DNA of 64,000 nucleotides from Ignavibacteria bacterium (GTDB lineage Bacteria; Bacteroidota; Ignavibacteria; Kapaibacteriales; Kapaibacteriaceae), in assembly GCA_016873895.1 (NCBI GenBank), contig VGVV01000003.1, positions 248,001-312,000 on the forward strand. Direction: 5' to 3'. The position numbers and the translations under genes were made by a program. The notes below the pieces were generated by a model. It saw only the letters and a list, made by a program, of their open reading frames with translations. It was not told the origin of the DNA and ran no database searches. The stretch's first letter is position 1. Each line of letters opens with the position of its first letter. Shown in pieces: positions 8,309 through 17,807 of the stretch.

Positions 8309-10816
8309 CTACAACGTACCTCGTGCATCCATGTCGATCGAGATCCTCACATCTGCAGCGGCATGATGCTTGTGATAGCTCTGTTGAAGTGATCGCAGAT
8401 ATGATCTACACTTCTGTCCTGATGGATCATGCTCACGAGGATTTTTAATGATCACAACGCGTCGATATACATTCCGAATTCGCGATATACTTGGTATCAT
8501 TGGTGGATATGCAACTATACACCGATCGTCTTTCGGAAGCATTGCGAAGACAATTTCAGCGTGATGCTGCGCAGCGACCTCGTCGTGAGATCGGATTTCG
8601 ATTGCTATAAATCGCGTAAACGGGGGATACCCAGATTCCTGTCTGGCTTGTAGTTCCTGTCCATACCAAGCATGAATCTTATCGATTCGTGATTCTCCAT
8701 CGAGACAGAGTTGCATTGTTGGATGTAGAGGAGAGTATGACTGCAATATGACCATACCTTGATCTATTGCACGCCTACCAGCTCTTCCGCTGACCTGCAG
8801 CAATAACTGCATTGTACGTTCACTTGCTCGGAAGTCTGTATGATACAATGAAAGATCTGCATTGACGACAATCACCAGTGTGCATCGAGCCACATCGAGT
8901 CCTTTGGCAACCATCTGCGTACCAATCAGTATGTCAATGTGACCAGAGCTAAACTGCCCAAGCAGTTTCCTGTGTTGCCCCTTTCGAGCAGTTGTGTCTG
9001 CATCCATCCTCGCAATCGAAGGAGTACGCGAACAATAGTCCTGTAAGGCTGAAGTAAGCTCCTCCTCTATGCGTTGCGTTCCTGTGCCAATCTCATAAAC
9101 ATCCGTACTACCGCATACCTGGCAAGCATGTTGAAAGGGGGCACTGATTCCGCAATAATGACATTTTAGCACCCCTGGGTGCTTGTGATATGTTAGTGCA
9201 ACGTCGCAATGCAAACACATCTCAACGTTGCCACAATCATGACATTGAATCTGCGTTGCAAAGCCTCTCTTGTTGAGATATACAAGCACGGATTCATGCC
9301 TCTGAATGCGAGATGCTATTTGCTGCAGTGTCTCCAGTGCGAATGATCCTCGCAACTGGCGTGTCTTGTGCAGTTGCCGCATATCCAGGAGACGTATTGT
9401 AGGGAATGCTGCGTTATCGGCTCGTATCGTCAGTTTGTGATGATGGTAGCGTCCAGTCAGGGCATTCTGATACGACTCCATCGAGGGTGTTGCTGATCCA
9501 AGCACCACTGGACAGCCAACAATCTGCGCACGCATAATTGCAACATCTCTGCCATTGTAGCGTGGGGCTGGATCTTCTTGCTTGTACGAGGGTTCATGCT
9601 CTTCGTCGACAATGATAACACCAAGTTTAGGCACATCAACAAGTATGGCCGATCGTGCGCCGATTACAACCCTGATGCTACCCGATGCGATGCGATTCCA
9701 GATCTGAATGCGTTCACCCATCGAGATACGTGAGTGAAGTATCGCGACAGAATCTCCAAACATGGCACGAAAGCGATCACCCAATTGGGGGGTAAGAGCA
9801 ATCTCAGGTACAAGCAACAAGGCAGCTTTTCCAGCCGACAAGGCGTCCTTAATGAGTCTCTGATAGACTAATGTTTTACCAGATCCAGTAACTCCCTGTA
9901 GCAGATGTACGTCAAATGTACTTGCATGCAGGGTAGAAGCGATTCGATCGTATGCAAGCTGTTGTTGATCATGTAACACCAGTTGATGCTCGTCTGGCCT
10001 TGCGAGACCTCCTAGTTCATCTTGGTAGTGATAGTCGCGCAGCGATTGCTCAATAAGCCCCTTTGTGATAAGTGCATCAATACTGCCAATGCCTACCCCT
10101 GTCTGTTCGACGATATAGTTTACTGGAATTGGCGTTTCGACGAAGTGAAGCAATACAAAAGCCAGCGCTAGCGATTGTCTTGGGGCATGTCGGTCAAGAC
10201 TATCGAGAGTTTGACGTAAAAGCGTATCATCTTCTTTGAGAGCCTTTGAAGGTGTAACACATCTAATCATCCGACTCTTGGTTTGCCTGACACGTTCCTG
10301 GTGGATACTAATCCATCCGTCGCGTAGAAGAGCTTCGAGCTGGTCGCTGACATACGAAGACATCATCTTCTTCTGCAGATAGGCAACCGTTACATCTCCC
10401 TGGGATTCTTCGAGCGCTTCTATTAGCGCTGCCCGTTTGGGCGCCCTACGCCGCAATGCCTCAAGCTCTGACACAGACAATGGCCGCTCCAGTCGAATGC
10501 GCATTACCGCATTCGGTTGCATTCCATTGGGCAGAGCTGCCTGAAGTACTTCACCCCATGCACAGAGGTAATAGTCCGACACCCGGCGGGCCAGTTCAAT
10601 CATCTCTGGTGAAAATGTTGGTCCAGTATCTAGTATCTCTTCAACATACTTTGCCTTGGCTATGGGGGTTGAGTTAACCTCGACTATGGTACCGGTCAAG
10701 AGTCTCTTTCCAACAGGCACCACTACACGAAATCCAACAGATACGCCCTCGTGGTCGTGGACCACATATGTAAGGGGCTCTAGTCTTGGAATCGGGACGG
10801 CAACTCGTATGTACAT
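8309..10816 (-). CDS. priA: Primosomal helicase PriA (replication restart protein N')
   Basis: A 3'-5' superfamily-2 helicase that reloads the replisome at stalled forks. It shows an N-terminal DNA-binding domain (VAVPIPRLEPLTYVV), Walker A LLQGVTGSGKT, Walker B VIIVDEEHEPSYKQEDPAPR, and the PriA zinc-binding insert with paired cysteines (CHDCGNVEMCLHCD, CHYCG, CQVCG). GTGTQRIEEEL and VSGRAGR (motif VI) follow. 835 residues from the ATG at 10816. The frame also opens at a TTG at 10846 without a ribosome site or family support. The gene ends base-to-base against the convergent DUF5686 gene, leaving no room for a terminator. Confidence 0.97.
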   Translation of the reverse strand: MYIRVAVPIPRLEPLTYVVHDHEGVSVGFRVVVPVGKRLLTGTIVEVNSTPIAKAKYVEEILDTGPTFSPEMIELARRVSDYYLCAWGEVLQAALPNGMQPNAVMRIRLERPLSVSELEALRRRAPKRAALIEALEESQGDVTVAYLQKKMMSSYVSDQLEALLRDGWISIHQERVRQTKSRMIRCVTPSKALKEDDTLLRQTLDSLDRHAPRQSLALAFVLLHFVETPIPVNYIVEQTGVGIGSIDALITKGLIEQSLRDYHYQDELGGLARPDEHQLVLHDQQQLAYDRIASTLHASTFDVHLLQGVTGSGKTLVYQRLIKDALSAGKAALLLVPEIALTPQLGDRFRAMFGDSVAILHSRISMGERIQIWNRIASGSIRVVIGARSAILVDVPKLGVIIVDEEHEPSYKQEDPAPRYNGRDVAIMRAQIVGCPVVLGSATPSMESYQNALTGRYHHHKLTIRADNAAFPTIRLLDMRQLHKTRQLRGSFALETLQQIASRIQRHESVLVYLNKRGFATQIQCHDCGNVEMCLHCDVALTYHKHPGVLKCHYCGISAPFQHACQVCGSTDVYEIGTGTQRIEEELTSALQDYCSRTPSIARMDADTTARKGQHRKLLGQFSSGHIDILIGTQMVAKGLDVARCTLVIVVNADLSLYHTDFRASERTMQLLLQVSGRAGRRAIDQGMVILQSYSPLHPTMQLCLDGESRIDKIHAWYGQELQARQESGYPPFTRFIAIEIRSHDEVAAQHHAEIVFAMLPKDDRCIVAYPPMIPSISRIRNVYRRVVIIKNPREHDPSGQKCRSYLRSLQQSYHKHHAAADVRISIDMDARGTL

Positions 10817-10846
10817 CGTGAGCGAAGATACCTCGTTTAGAGGCAA

Positions 10847-10854
10847 TATTTTTG
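10847..10854 (+). promoter_or_regulatory. Putative -7 promoter element upstream of htrA
   Basis: TATTTTTG fits the Bacteroidota TAnnTTTG element and lies 23 bases before the htrA ATG. No good -33 partner is seen. Confidence 0.4.
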
Positions 10855-10877
10855 TATTGAAAACGACCTAAACAGCC

Positions 10878-12083
10878 ATGAAGCAGTTCAAATACCATCC
10901 AGTTATCGCGGCGTTTCTGCTCGCTATAGCAGCCCATCCTTTGAATGGGATGGCTGGCTTTTTTACCGAAGATTCTCGGATTGCTCGGCAAGCAGACGAC
11001 GAGATAACATCGAGTAGGCAAAACACCATTACCAAGGCGGTCAAGCTGTGTTCGCCGGCGGTTGTTGGCATTAACGTGACTGAAACGCGGACGCAGTATT
11101 ATCGAGACCCAATGGACGACTTTTTTAGAGATCCTTTCTTTGAACAGTTCTTTGGTAGGAGATCACGTACCTACAAACAGGACTATGAGGTGCGATCGTT
11201 AGGCTCTGGATTTATCATTAGTTCAGATGGCTACATCTTAACAAATGACCACGTAGCTGGTAATGCCTCGAAAATTGTCATCACACTTACCGACGGATCG
11301 AAGCATGATGCTACAGTGATAGGAACTGATCCAACAACTGATATTACGCTGCTTAAGATTGACGGGTCTGGATTTCCAGCTTTGAAATTTGCAAGCAGCA
11401 GAGATTTGGAGGTTGGGGAGTGGGCTATTGCTTTTGGCAATCCTTTTGGACTATTCGACAACAATGCAAAGCCTACCGTCACAGTTGGAGTTGTCTCAAA
11501 TACAAATGTGAGCTTCACGCAAGCAGACGATGGCGGTTTTGACCGCGTCTACCGTGATATGATCCAGACTGATGCCGCTATTTCTTCTGGTAATTCCGGG
11601 GGGCCCTTGGTTAACGCCAGCGGTGAGGTGATTGGTATGAATACGGTCATTTATTCTACGGCAACAAGTTCGCGTGGCGCTGGAAGCATAGGTATTGGAT
11701 TTGCAATACCTATTGATCGCGTTCAGAGCATCTATGAGCGTCTAAAATCAAAGGGCACTATTGATCGAGATTTCTGGACCGGTATGAAGGTGACATCCAT
11801 TACAGAGGATGTCAAATCGTACTATAACCTAAAAAGCAATACAGGGGTGCTCGTAAGTCAGATACTTGCTGGGAGTCCTGCTGATGATGCAGGAATTGAG
11901 CCAGGGGATGTTATCATTGCCGTTGACGGACTTCCCACGTTGCGGGATGACGACCTCAATATCGCTATCCTCGATGCAGAATTACATCAAACTCTGCTGA
12001 TAACGGTGTTGAGAGATGGCAGGGAAAAGGTCTTATCACTTCAACTTAAGAAACGACCTCGGAGCGGTGGTGTCAAAAACTGA
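10878..12083 (+). CDS. HtrA/DegP-family periplasmic serine protease
   Basis: A trypsin-fold (S1C) protease that degrades or holds misfolded envelope proteins. 401 residues: signal peptide ([12 protein letters not shown]), protease domain with triad His125 (TNDHVAGN), Asp155 (TTDITLLKI) and Ser240 (SSGNSGGPL), and a single PDZ domain at about residues 310-395 ([21 protein letters not shown]). With one PDZ it is closer to DegS/HtrA-type layouts than to two-PDZ DegP/DegQ. No membrane anchor other than the signal sequence is evident. The end overlaps the start of lptB, so envelope quality control and LPS export appear to be cotranscribed. Confidence 0.93.
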   Translation: MKQFKYHPVIAAFLLAIAAHPLNGMAGFFTEDSRIARQADDEITSSRQNTITKAVKLCSPAVVGINVTETRTQYYRDPMDDFFRDPFFEQFFGRRSRTYKQDYEVRSLGSGFIISSDGYILTNDHVAGNASKIVITLTDGSKHDATVIGTDPTTDITLLKIDGSGFPALKFASSRDLEVGEWAIAFGNPFGLFDNNAKPTVTVGVVSNTNVSFTQADDGGFDRVYRDMIQTDAAISSGNSGGPLVNASGEVIGMNTVIYSTATSSRGAGSIGIGFAIPIDRVQSIYERLKSKGTIDRDFWTGMKVTSITEDVKSYYNLKSNTGVLVSQILAGSPADDAGIEPGDVIIAVDGLPTLRDDDLNIAILDAELHQTLLITVLRDGREKVLSLQLKKRPRSGGVKN

Positions 12084-12819
12084 CAAAATCAGTACCCTTA
12101 GAGCGGACGGACTGCGCAAGGTATACAAAAGGCGTGTGGTTGTTCAGGGCAGCACGCTGGAGGTGCGCCAAGGGGAATGTGTAGGTTTACTTGGCCCTAA
12201 CGGTGCCGGTAAAACGACAACGTTCTATATGATTACCGGAATGGTGCCCCCCGAGGATGGGAAGGTGTTTCTTGACGGACAAGACATAACACGCAGGGCT
12301 ATGTATAAGCGAGTGCGCCTTGGACTTGCCTACCTTCCACAGGAGCCGTCGATCTTTCGTCGCATGTCTGTCGAAGACAACATCATGTCAATATTGCAGC
12401 TACAGCCGATTACCTCAGCCGATCGAAAAAAACGACTGGAAGAATTGCTCAGCGACTTTCGGATTTCACACATACGAAAAAGCAAGGGTTATATGCTTTC
12501 AGGGGGCGAGCGGCGGCGCTGTGAAATAGCTCGTGCAATTGCAACGAACCCCAAGTTCATATTGTTGGATGAACCATTTGCAGGCATAGATCCACTAGCA
12601 GTAGAAGACATCATGGCGATCGTTCGTGAACTCAAGCATAAAGGCATCGGAGTTCTTATTACCGATCATAATGTGCACGAGACGCTAAGCATTACTGATC
12701 GGGCCTACATATTGATCGATGGTGCAATTTATGTGAGCGGCACGGCTGAAGAGGTGGCTCAGAATCAGGAAGTTCGCAGCAGGTATTTAGGCGAGAACTT
12801 CTCACTGTCGCGCTATTAG
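12070..12819 (+). CDS. lptB: LPS export ABC transporter ATP-binding protein LptB
   Basis: ATPase of the LptB2FG complex that drives LPS from the inner membrane to the Lpt bridge. Walker [18 protein letters not shown]-loop [14 protein letters not shown], signature [14 protein letters not shown], Walker [14 protein letters not shown] and switch His in ITDHNVHET all match LptB, including the LptB-specific DHNV. The start is a GTG at 12070 (or 12067) overlapping the htrA stop, with GGAG at 12061-12064, giving 249 residues against about 241 in E. coli. The frame is open to 12016, but that part lies inside htrA. No lptA, lptC or lptFG is next to it. Confidence 0.93.
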   Translation: MSKTDKISTLRADGLRKVYKRRVVVQGSTLEVRQGECVGLLGPNGAGKTTTFYMITGMVPPEDGKVFLDGQDITRRAMYKRVRLGLAYLPQEPSIFRRMSVEDNIMSILQLQPITSADRKKRLEELLSDFRISHIRKSKGYMLSGGERRRCEIARAIATNPKFILLDEPFAGIDPLAVEDIMAIVRELKHKGIGVLITDHNVHETLSITDRAYILIDGAIYVSGTAEEVAQNQEVRSRYLGENFSLSRY

Positions 12820-12831
12820 GAGCCAGCAGCG

Positions 12832-15096
12832 TTAACGATACTCCAACTGCAGCATCACAGACCGCGTTGGACCAAGATTACCAACAGCCTCCACATAAGC
12901 ATAGTTGGCTATGTTTCTTCCGATCAAACCCAGGCGCCATGTTCCGTCCAGCTTGGCAAAGAGCCTCGCATCCACTATGTGTACAGGTACTCGCACATCG
13001 GCATCGGCTATCAATAGTGCTAATCTGTCATTAATCTGCGCTACACGATCCTGATACCTATACTCTGCCTGCATTTCAAGCCATGGAAGCAGTGTCCATG
13101 ATGCACGCGAATACCAAAGCACCTTGTTACGGAACATTAACGTAGTCCCTAGTGTCATATCCGTCGGGTCCATAAGTGTAACACCTGTCTCTGCAAGAAG
13201 ACCTCCACCCAAGGCCATACGTGCAGTTATCTCTGTGCCCAGGATGCGAGCTCGCGTGAGATTGGCAAAAATGATGGGGATCTCGGGCGAGGATAGATCA
13301 AAGGTAGGCTCGATCAAGCTGAACAGCTCGTTGTCAAACACTGCAATGTCTATTTCAATCGGAAGCAACTGTGTTGACTTCCAGTTCACACCAACTTCAC
13401 TGGACCACGAGTACTCGGCCCGCACTGTGGGATTCTCTTTTACTTTGAAGGGGCCATACTGAATTGTTGAATATCGTTCCGCTAGGGTTGCGGCCCGGAA
13501 TCCCCGGCCAACCGAAGCCCTGAGTGTAACATCTTCTGCTACCGCCCATGAAAGACCGAACTTGGGCGAGATCTCAAAATTTGGCTGAAGCGTGTCGGTA
13601 ACCTCGCGGTCAATCCGCAACCCAAATGTCAATATTGGACCGTTATCAGTCTTGTATTCTAACTGCGAGAATCCACTAATGATGTTCTGCATTGCAGTGC
13701 CAAATGCAGACAATGCGCCACCAGTTGTATCGGCTAACGTATCCTTCTTTAGCTGTTGACTGCGAGCATAACTGTAACGACCTGCAATACCCGAAACAAT
13801 GGATATATTATCGGCCAGAGAACCGTTATGCTGTAGGTCAATATTGTGCGCATTGGCTACGGAATAATCCGGCGTCGCTGATGAGTTACCATACAGAGAA
13901 CCAAAGCCAGTTCGGAAGTAGCCATAACGCGCAACTAGCGTATTCTGCCCATCGATAAGATTCGTGTATTCAATACCTGCCGCAGTCTTATTGGTAAGTA
14001 GATACTCATCCAATATCTGATTCCCAGATGGCTGCGTTGCGTTCTTGAGATCCTTCCAATAGAGGTAGTTCTGCCGTTGATCTTCGGCATGGAACAGATT
14101 AAACTTCAGACTTTGCTGCTTGTCTAGTTCATACGATGCCTTTGCAAAACCAAAACCACGCAGGGCGTTATCGTAAGCCCTGAATCCCTGATCATTACGA
14201 ATCCCGGCACTGAAGGAATATTCAAACTTCCCAACACGCTGCGCTATTCGCAGATCTGCACCGGAAAGCGATGTATATCCATTACGTACATACTGCCACC
14301 GATCGTAAGGGGCTCCTGTGTAGATTCCACCATATGTTCTGCCAACAACGGTAAGTTCACTCGTTGGTCTCTTTGTCTGTATACTTACAACACCACCTAA
14401 TGCGCCGGTACCATAGAGCGCAGAACCAGCCCCCTTGATGATCTCAACGCGTTCGATGTCCATAACTGGAAGAATATCGAACTTGATATCGCCATTGTCT
14501 CCCGAGAGTAACGAGAAACCATCCAGTAGCACTGCTGTTCTGGATCCAACACCAAGTGCAAAACCGGACGCACCGCGAATGTTTACCTGGTCCTTGACAA
14601 CTGTTATGCCACTTACATACTTTAGTGCATCATCGAGTCGGACAATGCCGCGTTGTTGGATGTCTTGTGCCTTCATGATCGAAACACTGACAGGAACATC
14701 CTGAACGGCCTGAACTCTCTTGCTTGCCGAGACTACCACTTCATCGCTCATAAGCGTTGAGGGGCTCATTCTAACTACCATAGGATCTGCTGAAGATAGC
14801 GTTGCACCATCGACGCGAATAGTGTCAGTCTGAAACCCTACCGCAGTGACAACAACAAGGATGGGGCTACCATCATTGGCAGTATTGGGATGGTAGGGCA
14901 GTGAGAACTCACCTTTAGACGAGGTATATGCCCCAGACAGTTGTCCGGCAATGCGCACGGTAGCTCCCCTTATCGGATCCGACGTCGACGCATCTATAAC
15001 CGTTCCACCGATTCTCATGGATGTTTGAGCTGACATACTTGATGCAAAAAGCATCCAGCACGTCACAGTCAACAACACTGTACTGACCTTACTCAT
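12832..15096 (-). CDS. TonB-dependent outer-membrane receptor
   Basis: 754 residues: signal peptide cut after MSA (residue 23), a carboxypeptidase-regulatory-like domain to about 110 (GGTVIDASTSDPIRGATVRI), a TonB-box-like VVVSASKR, the plug domain (DVPVSVSIMKAQDIQQRGIV, NIRGASGFALGVGSRTAVLL, GSALYGTGALGGVVSIQTK), then a long beta-barrel ending in an aromatic strand (MLQLEYR). The plug most resembles siderophore/cobalamin-type receptors rather than SusC, but the ligand is unknown. ATGA overlap with the upstream small lipoprotein gene shows cotranslation; the two probably act together. Confidence 0.92.
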   Translation of the reverse strand: MSKVSTVLLTVTCWMLFASSMSAQTSMRIGGTVIDASTSDPIRGATVRIAGQLSGAYTSSKGEFSLPYHPNTANDGSPILVVVTAVGFQTDTIRVDGATLSSADPMVVRMSPSTLMSDEVVVSASKRVQAVQDVPVSVSIMKAQDIQQRGIVRLDDALKYVSGITVVKDQVNIRGASGFALGVGSRTAVLLDGFSLLSGDNGDIKFDILPVMDIERVEIIKGAGSALYGTGALGGVVSIQTKRPTSELTVVGRTYGGIYTGAPYDRWQYVRNGYTSLSGADLRIAQRVGKFEYSFSAGIRNDQGFRAYDNALRGFGFAKASYELDKQQSLKFNLFHAEDQRQNYLYWKDLKNATQPSGNQILDEYLLTNKTAAGIEYTNLIDGQNTLVARYGYFRTGFGSLYGNSSATPDYSVANAHNIDLQHNGSLADNISIVSGIAGRYSYARSQQLKKDTLADTTGGALSAFGTAMQNIISGFSQLEYKTDNGPILTFGLRIDREVTDTLQPNFEISPKFGLSWAVAEDVTLRASVGRGFRAATLAERYSTIQYGPFKVKENPTVRAEYSWSSEVGVNWKSTQLLPIEIDIAVFDNELFSLIEPTFDLSSPEIPIIFANLTRARILGTEITARMALGGGLLAETGVTLMDPTDMTLGTTLMFRNKVLWYSRASWTLLPWLEMQAEYRYQDRVAQINDRLALLIADADVRVPVHIVDARLFAKLDGTWRLGLIGRNIANYAYVEAVGNLGPTRSVMLQLEYR

Positions 15097-15590
15097 GGAA
15101 ATGGTTGTGGGGGAAGGTTGTCAAAATCTACCCTGAAATCTATGGCTATCGTTCCTGCCGATGGAACAATCACTCGTCCTGGTTCTTCGGGGTTGCCATT
15201 TGGAGCATACACATCTAGCATCAGCCAATCATTGAGAAAGTCTGGACCATTTTGCATGGCAACAACGACATACTCAAACGTTCGTGGGGGCAACAATACC
15301 TCGAGTACATATGCAGACGAATCAACACGCACGGGTAGGGTATTAGGAGAGTATGCTGCCGTCTGGTTCACGATTGACGTTAACACTTGGTTAGGCTCTG
15401 TTGGCTTTTTCTCAAAGGCAACAATCCTGAGGTCGTAGATGCTATCAGTAGGCCACGCAGCAGCGCCTCCTACATAGCGCACAGTGCCTCGGATTCCACT
15501 AAAGGGGCGAACTATCTCTGGGTCGAGTCCACCACAGGAGACGATGAGTGCTGCCGCCATAACAATCAACATTGCATGTACTCTACTCAT
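15093..15590 (-). CDS. Small lipoprotein paired with TonB receptor
   Basis: About 165 residues from the ATG at 15590; in-frame ATGs at 15611 and 15626 are possible and no clear ribosome site decides. The signal ends in ALIVSC (a good lipobox). The mature part holds a carboxypeptidase-regulatory/Ig-like beta fold (FSGIRGTVRYVGGAAAWPTD) followed by YVLEVLLPPRTFEYVVVAMQ. No named family recognised. Its stop overlaps the receptor start (ATGA), and it begins just after the phoD stop. A surface accessory to the receptor is a fair guess from position only. Confidence 0.75.
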   Translation of the reverse strand: MSRVHAMLIVMAAALIVSCGGLDPEIVRPFSGIRGTVRYVGGAAAWPTDSIYDLRIVAFEKKPTEPNQVLTSIVNQTAAYSPNTLPVRVDSSAYVLEVLLPPRTFEYVVVAMQNGPDFLNDWLMLDVYAPNGNPEEPGRVIVPSAGTIAIDFRVDFDNLPPQPFP

Positions 15591-15629
15591 GGATGCCAGA
15601 ATACGGATCATGAAGTTATTTACCAATAA

Positions 15630-17717
15630 CTACTTCTTCACAACAATCGGCAAAAGAATCCGACGCTCACCTTGTGTTAGTGCAACCATGTATTGTCCCT
15701 GGGGAAGCTCAACAAGGTCAAGCGCGAGGGTCGAAACACCAGCAGAGAGTTGGATACTTTGGCGCAGATTAACTGCGCCACTACTGGCAAATACACTAAT
15801 ATCTGTACGGCGCGATTCACTTGCATGAAGTGTTAGCGTAAGAACCGACGACGTTGGCATTGGACCAAATGATAACAAGGTAAATCCATCCAAGTACGAT
15901 GGATCGGCTTGCTCTACATTCAATGTTACCGATGGAGGATTTGGTGGGGCTGGCAGATCTTGCTGTGATTTACCTTGTGCCGGATTGCCTGCAACAATAG
16001 CCCCACTGCTTCTATTGGCAGTTGTGTAACCTTTGGACCATACCTCATTGGTTGACCTTTCCAAGACAGTGGGCACAAAGTACCAGTCTGCCTGTGCCAC
16101 CGTCGGTGTTACATCAAGAATGAGGTAGCCGTGATTAACGATATCGCACCAGTGTAGGTGGTTATTTAGTCCATATAACGTTGAATCTAACGTTTCCAGT
16201 AATGGCTTAAGGATGGGTCGCAGGAAAGCTTGTGTGCTCAGATTCTCGTCAAAGTTCGGAGATGTTACAGAGGGGGTCACAAACTCGACGCCTACCGAAT
16301 TCGTATCCTTCTTCCATGTCTGTTCTATGTCTGTTGCAAACGAACAATGAAAATCACCTGTCGTGACAATCACATTCTTTACATTCTGCGATTGTAGCGT
16401 ATTGCAAAGCATCGCACGCTGAGCCGGATAGTTACTCCAGACGTCACCATAAAAACCGGACTCAATAAGATTTTGCAAAGTAGGTACCTGAGGACGCAAA
16501 ATGGCGGCGTAAAGGGGCCCTACTGAGCGAAACATAAAGTTGGTATCTATCGGGGTAACGTTGAACTCTGTAAACAGTACCTGATTACCTAACACATGCC
16601 AGGTTGTTGTACTTGCAGCGAGCGTTGATGTAAGCCATGAAAACTGGTCCTGCGATATCAACTTCCGCTTGGGATCAGCCAACGCCGCCTTTGAAGCAGC
16701 TGAGGCATCATCGCCAAGGTCTTCAATCTGCTTATCGCGGCCATCAAGGCGAGTATCGAGCATTGTGATATCTAACAAATCACCGTACTGGATACTCCTG
16801 TAGAGAACCTGGTTTACCTGTTCTCGAGTAGGCATCCATTCATAGCATGCACGTTTTGATATATCTCTGCGCAGAGTCCATTCACCTTCATTAGGCTGGT
16901 GATTTTCAGCCCCGTCAGTGTAACTATCATTGGCAGACTCATGATCGTCATAGATATGGATTATAGGGTGCTGCTGATGCAGAGCGCGCAGATCCGGGTC
17001 GAGCCTATATTGGCTATAACGAGCCCGGTAGTCCGCTAGGGAAACAATCTCGTTTGCAGGCGAGTGCAGCCTACCAAGCTGCTTACCTGTGGTACCTGCA
17101 AACGATGTACTGTCGGCACTGTATTCATAGATATAGTCCCCGAGATGGAGTACCGCATCAATGTCGTTACGCTTTGCAATTGCGCCATAGGCGTTGAAGT
17201 AGCCAGCAGGGTAGTTTGAACATGAGACAACAGCAAGGCGTGCATGATCGCCCCCTGTAACAGGGAAGGTACGTGTTCTGCCAATGAGTGAAACTTTACT
17301 ATAGGCCTGAAACGCATAGTAGTAAACAGTGTTAGACTGAAGTCCCGTAACGTCGATCTTAACCGTGAAGTCTCTTGCTTGAAGTGCTTTCGCAGTACCT
17401 TGCGCCACAACTTGGGTAAGGCCAGTGTCGAGCGCAACCACCCATCGAACATCTATTGATGTATCGGCATTGCGCGGTGTAACGCGGGTCCATAGTATAA
17501 CCGCACTGGAAGTGGGATCACCACTTGCTACGCCATGATAAAACGGCTCTAACCTGTCTTCAAGAACAGTAACTCCTACCCTACGTGAACTTGGTGATTC
17601 AAAAAGCCCATGCCGTAGCATGCCCACACATGAATGTACTGGTTGGGCAACAATGGGCTCTATATAGACAGCAATGAGGAATGCAATTACTACGTACAAC
17701 ACGCTAAAGTGTCCCAT
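15630..17717 (-). CDS. PhoD-family alkaline phosphatase with C-terminal sorting domain
   Basis: Secreted metallophosphoesterase/phosphodiesterase of the PhoD family, 695 residues from the ATG at 17717 (signal peptide VVIAFLIAVYIEPIVAQ). The PhoD N-terminal domain FYHGVASGDPTSSAVILWTR is followed by metal-ligand motifs HLGDYIYEYSAD, HIYDDHESANDSY and TTGDFHCSF. The last ~80 residues (SFGPMPTSSVLTLTL ... PQGQYMVALTQG ... PIVVKK) look like a T9SS type-A sorting domain: a short beta sandwich ending in basic residues. PhoD enzymes normally use the Tat route; here no twin-arginine is visible near the start, so Sec export followed by T9SS is more likely. Confidence 0.9.
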   Translation of the reverse strand: MGHFSVLYVVIAFLIAVYIEPIVAQPVHSCVGMLRHGLFESPSSRRVGVTVLEDRLEPFYHGVASGDPTSSAVILWTRVTPRNADTSIDVRWVVALDTGLTQVVAQGTAKALQARDFTVKIDVTGLQSNTVYYYAFQAYSKVSLIGRTRTFPVTGGDHARLAVVSCSNYPAGYFNAYGAIAKRNDIDAVLHLGDYIYEYSADSTSFAGTTGKQLGRLHSPANEIVSLADYRARYSQYRLDPDLRALHQQHPIIHIYDDHESANDSYTDGAENHQPNEGEWTLRRDISKRACYEWMPTREQVNQVLYRSIQYGDLLDITMLDTRLDGRDKQIEDLGDDASAASKAALADPKRKLISQDQFSWLTSTLAASTTTWHVLGNQVLFTEFNVTPIDTNFMFRSVGPLYAAILRPQVPTLQNLIESGFYGDVWSNYPAQRAMLCNTLQSQNVKNVIVTTGDFHCSFATDIEQTWKKDTNSVGVEFVTPSVTSPNFDENLSTQAFLRPILKPLLETLDSTLYGLNNHLHWCDIVNHGYLILDVTPTVAQADWYFVPTVLERSTNEVWSKGYTTANRSSGAIVAGNPAQGKSQQDLPAPPNPPSVTLNVEQADPSYLDGFTLLSFGPMPTSSVLTLTLHASESRRTDISVFASSGAVNLRQSIQLSAGVSTLALDLVELPQGQYMVALTQGERRILLPIVVKK

Positions 17718-17807
17718 GAATGTTGTTTGCAAATCACAATAATCGAACTTGTGGCCAAGCAATCACAAAACTGCAACAGAAATCACACAATACGTCTATA
17801 ATTGCGT

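Noticed and set aside
17718-17807. Riboswitch or strong promoter between phoD and nnr
   Set aside because: The 90-base gap has no stable hairpin or known aptamer pattern; only a near-match TATAATTG before nnr is seen.
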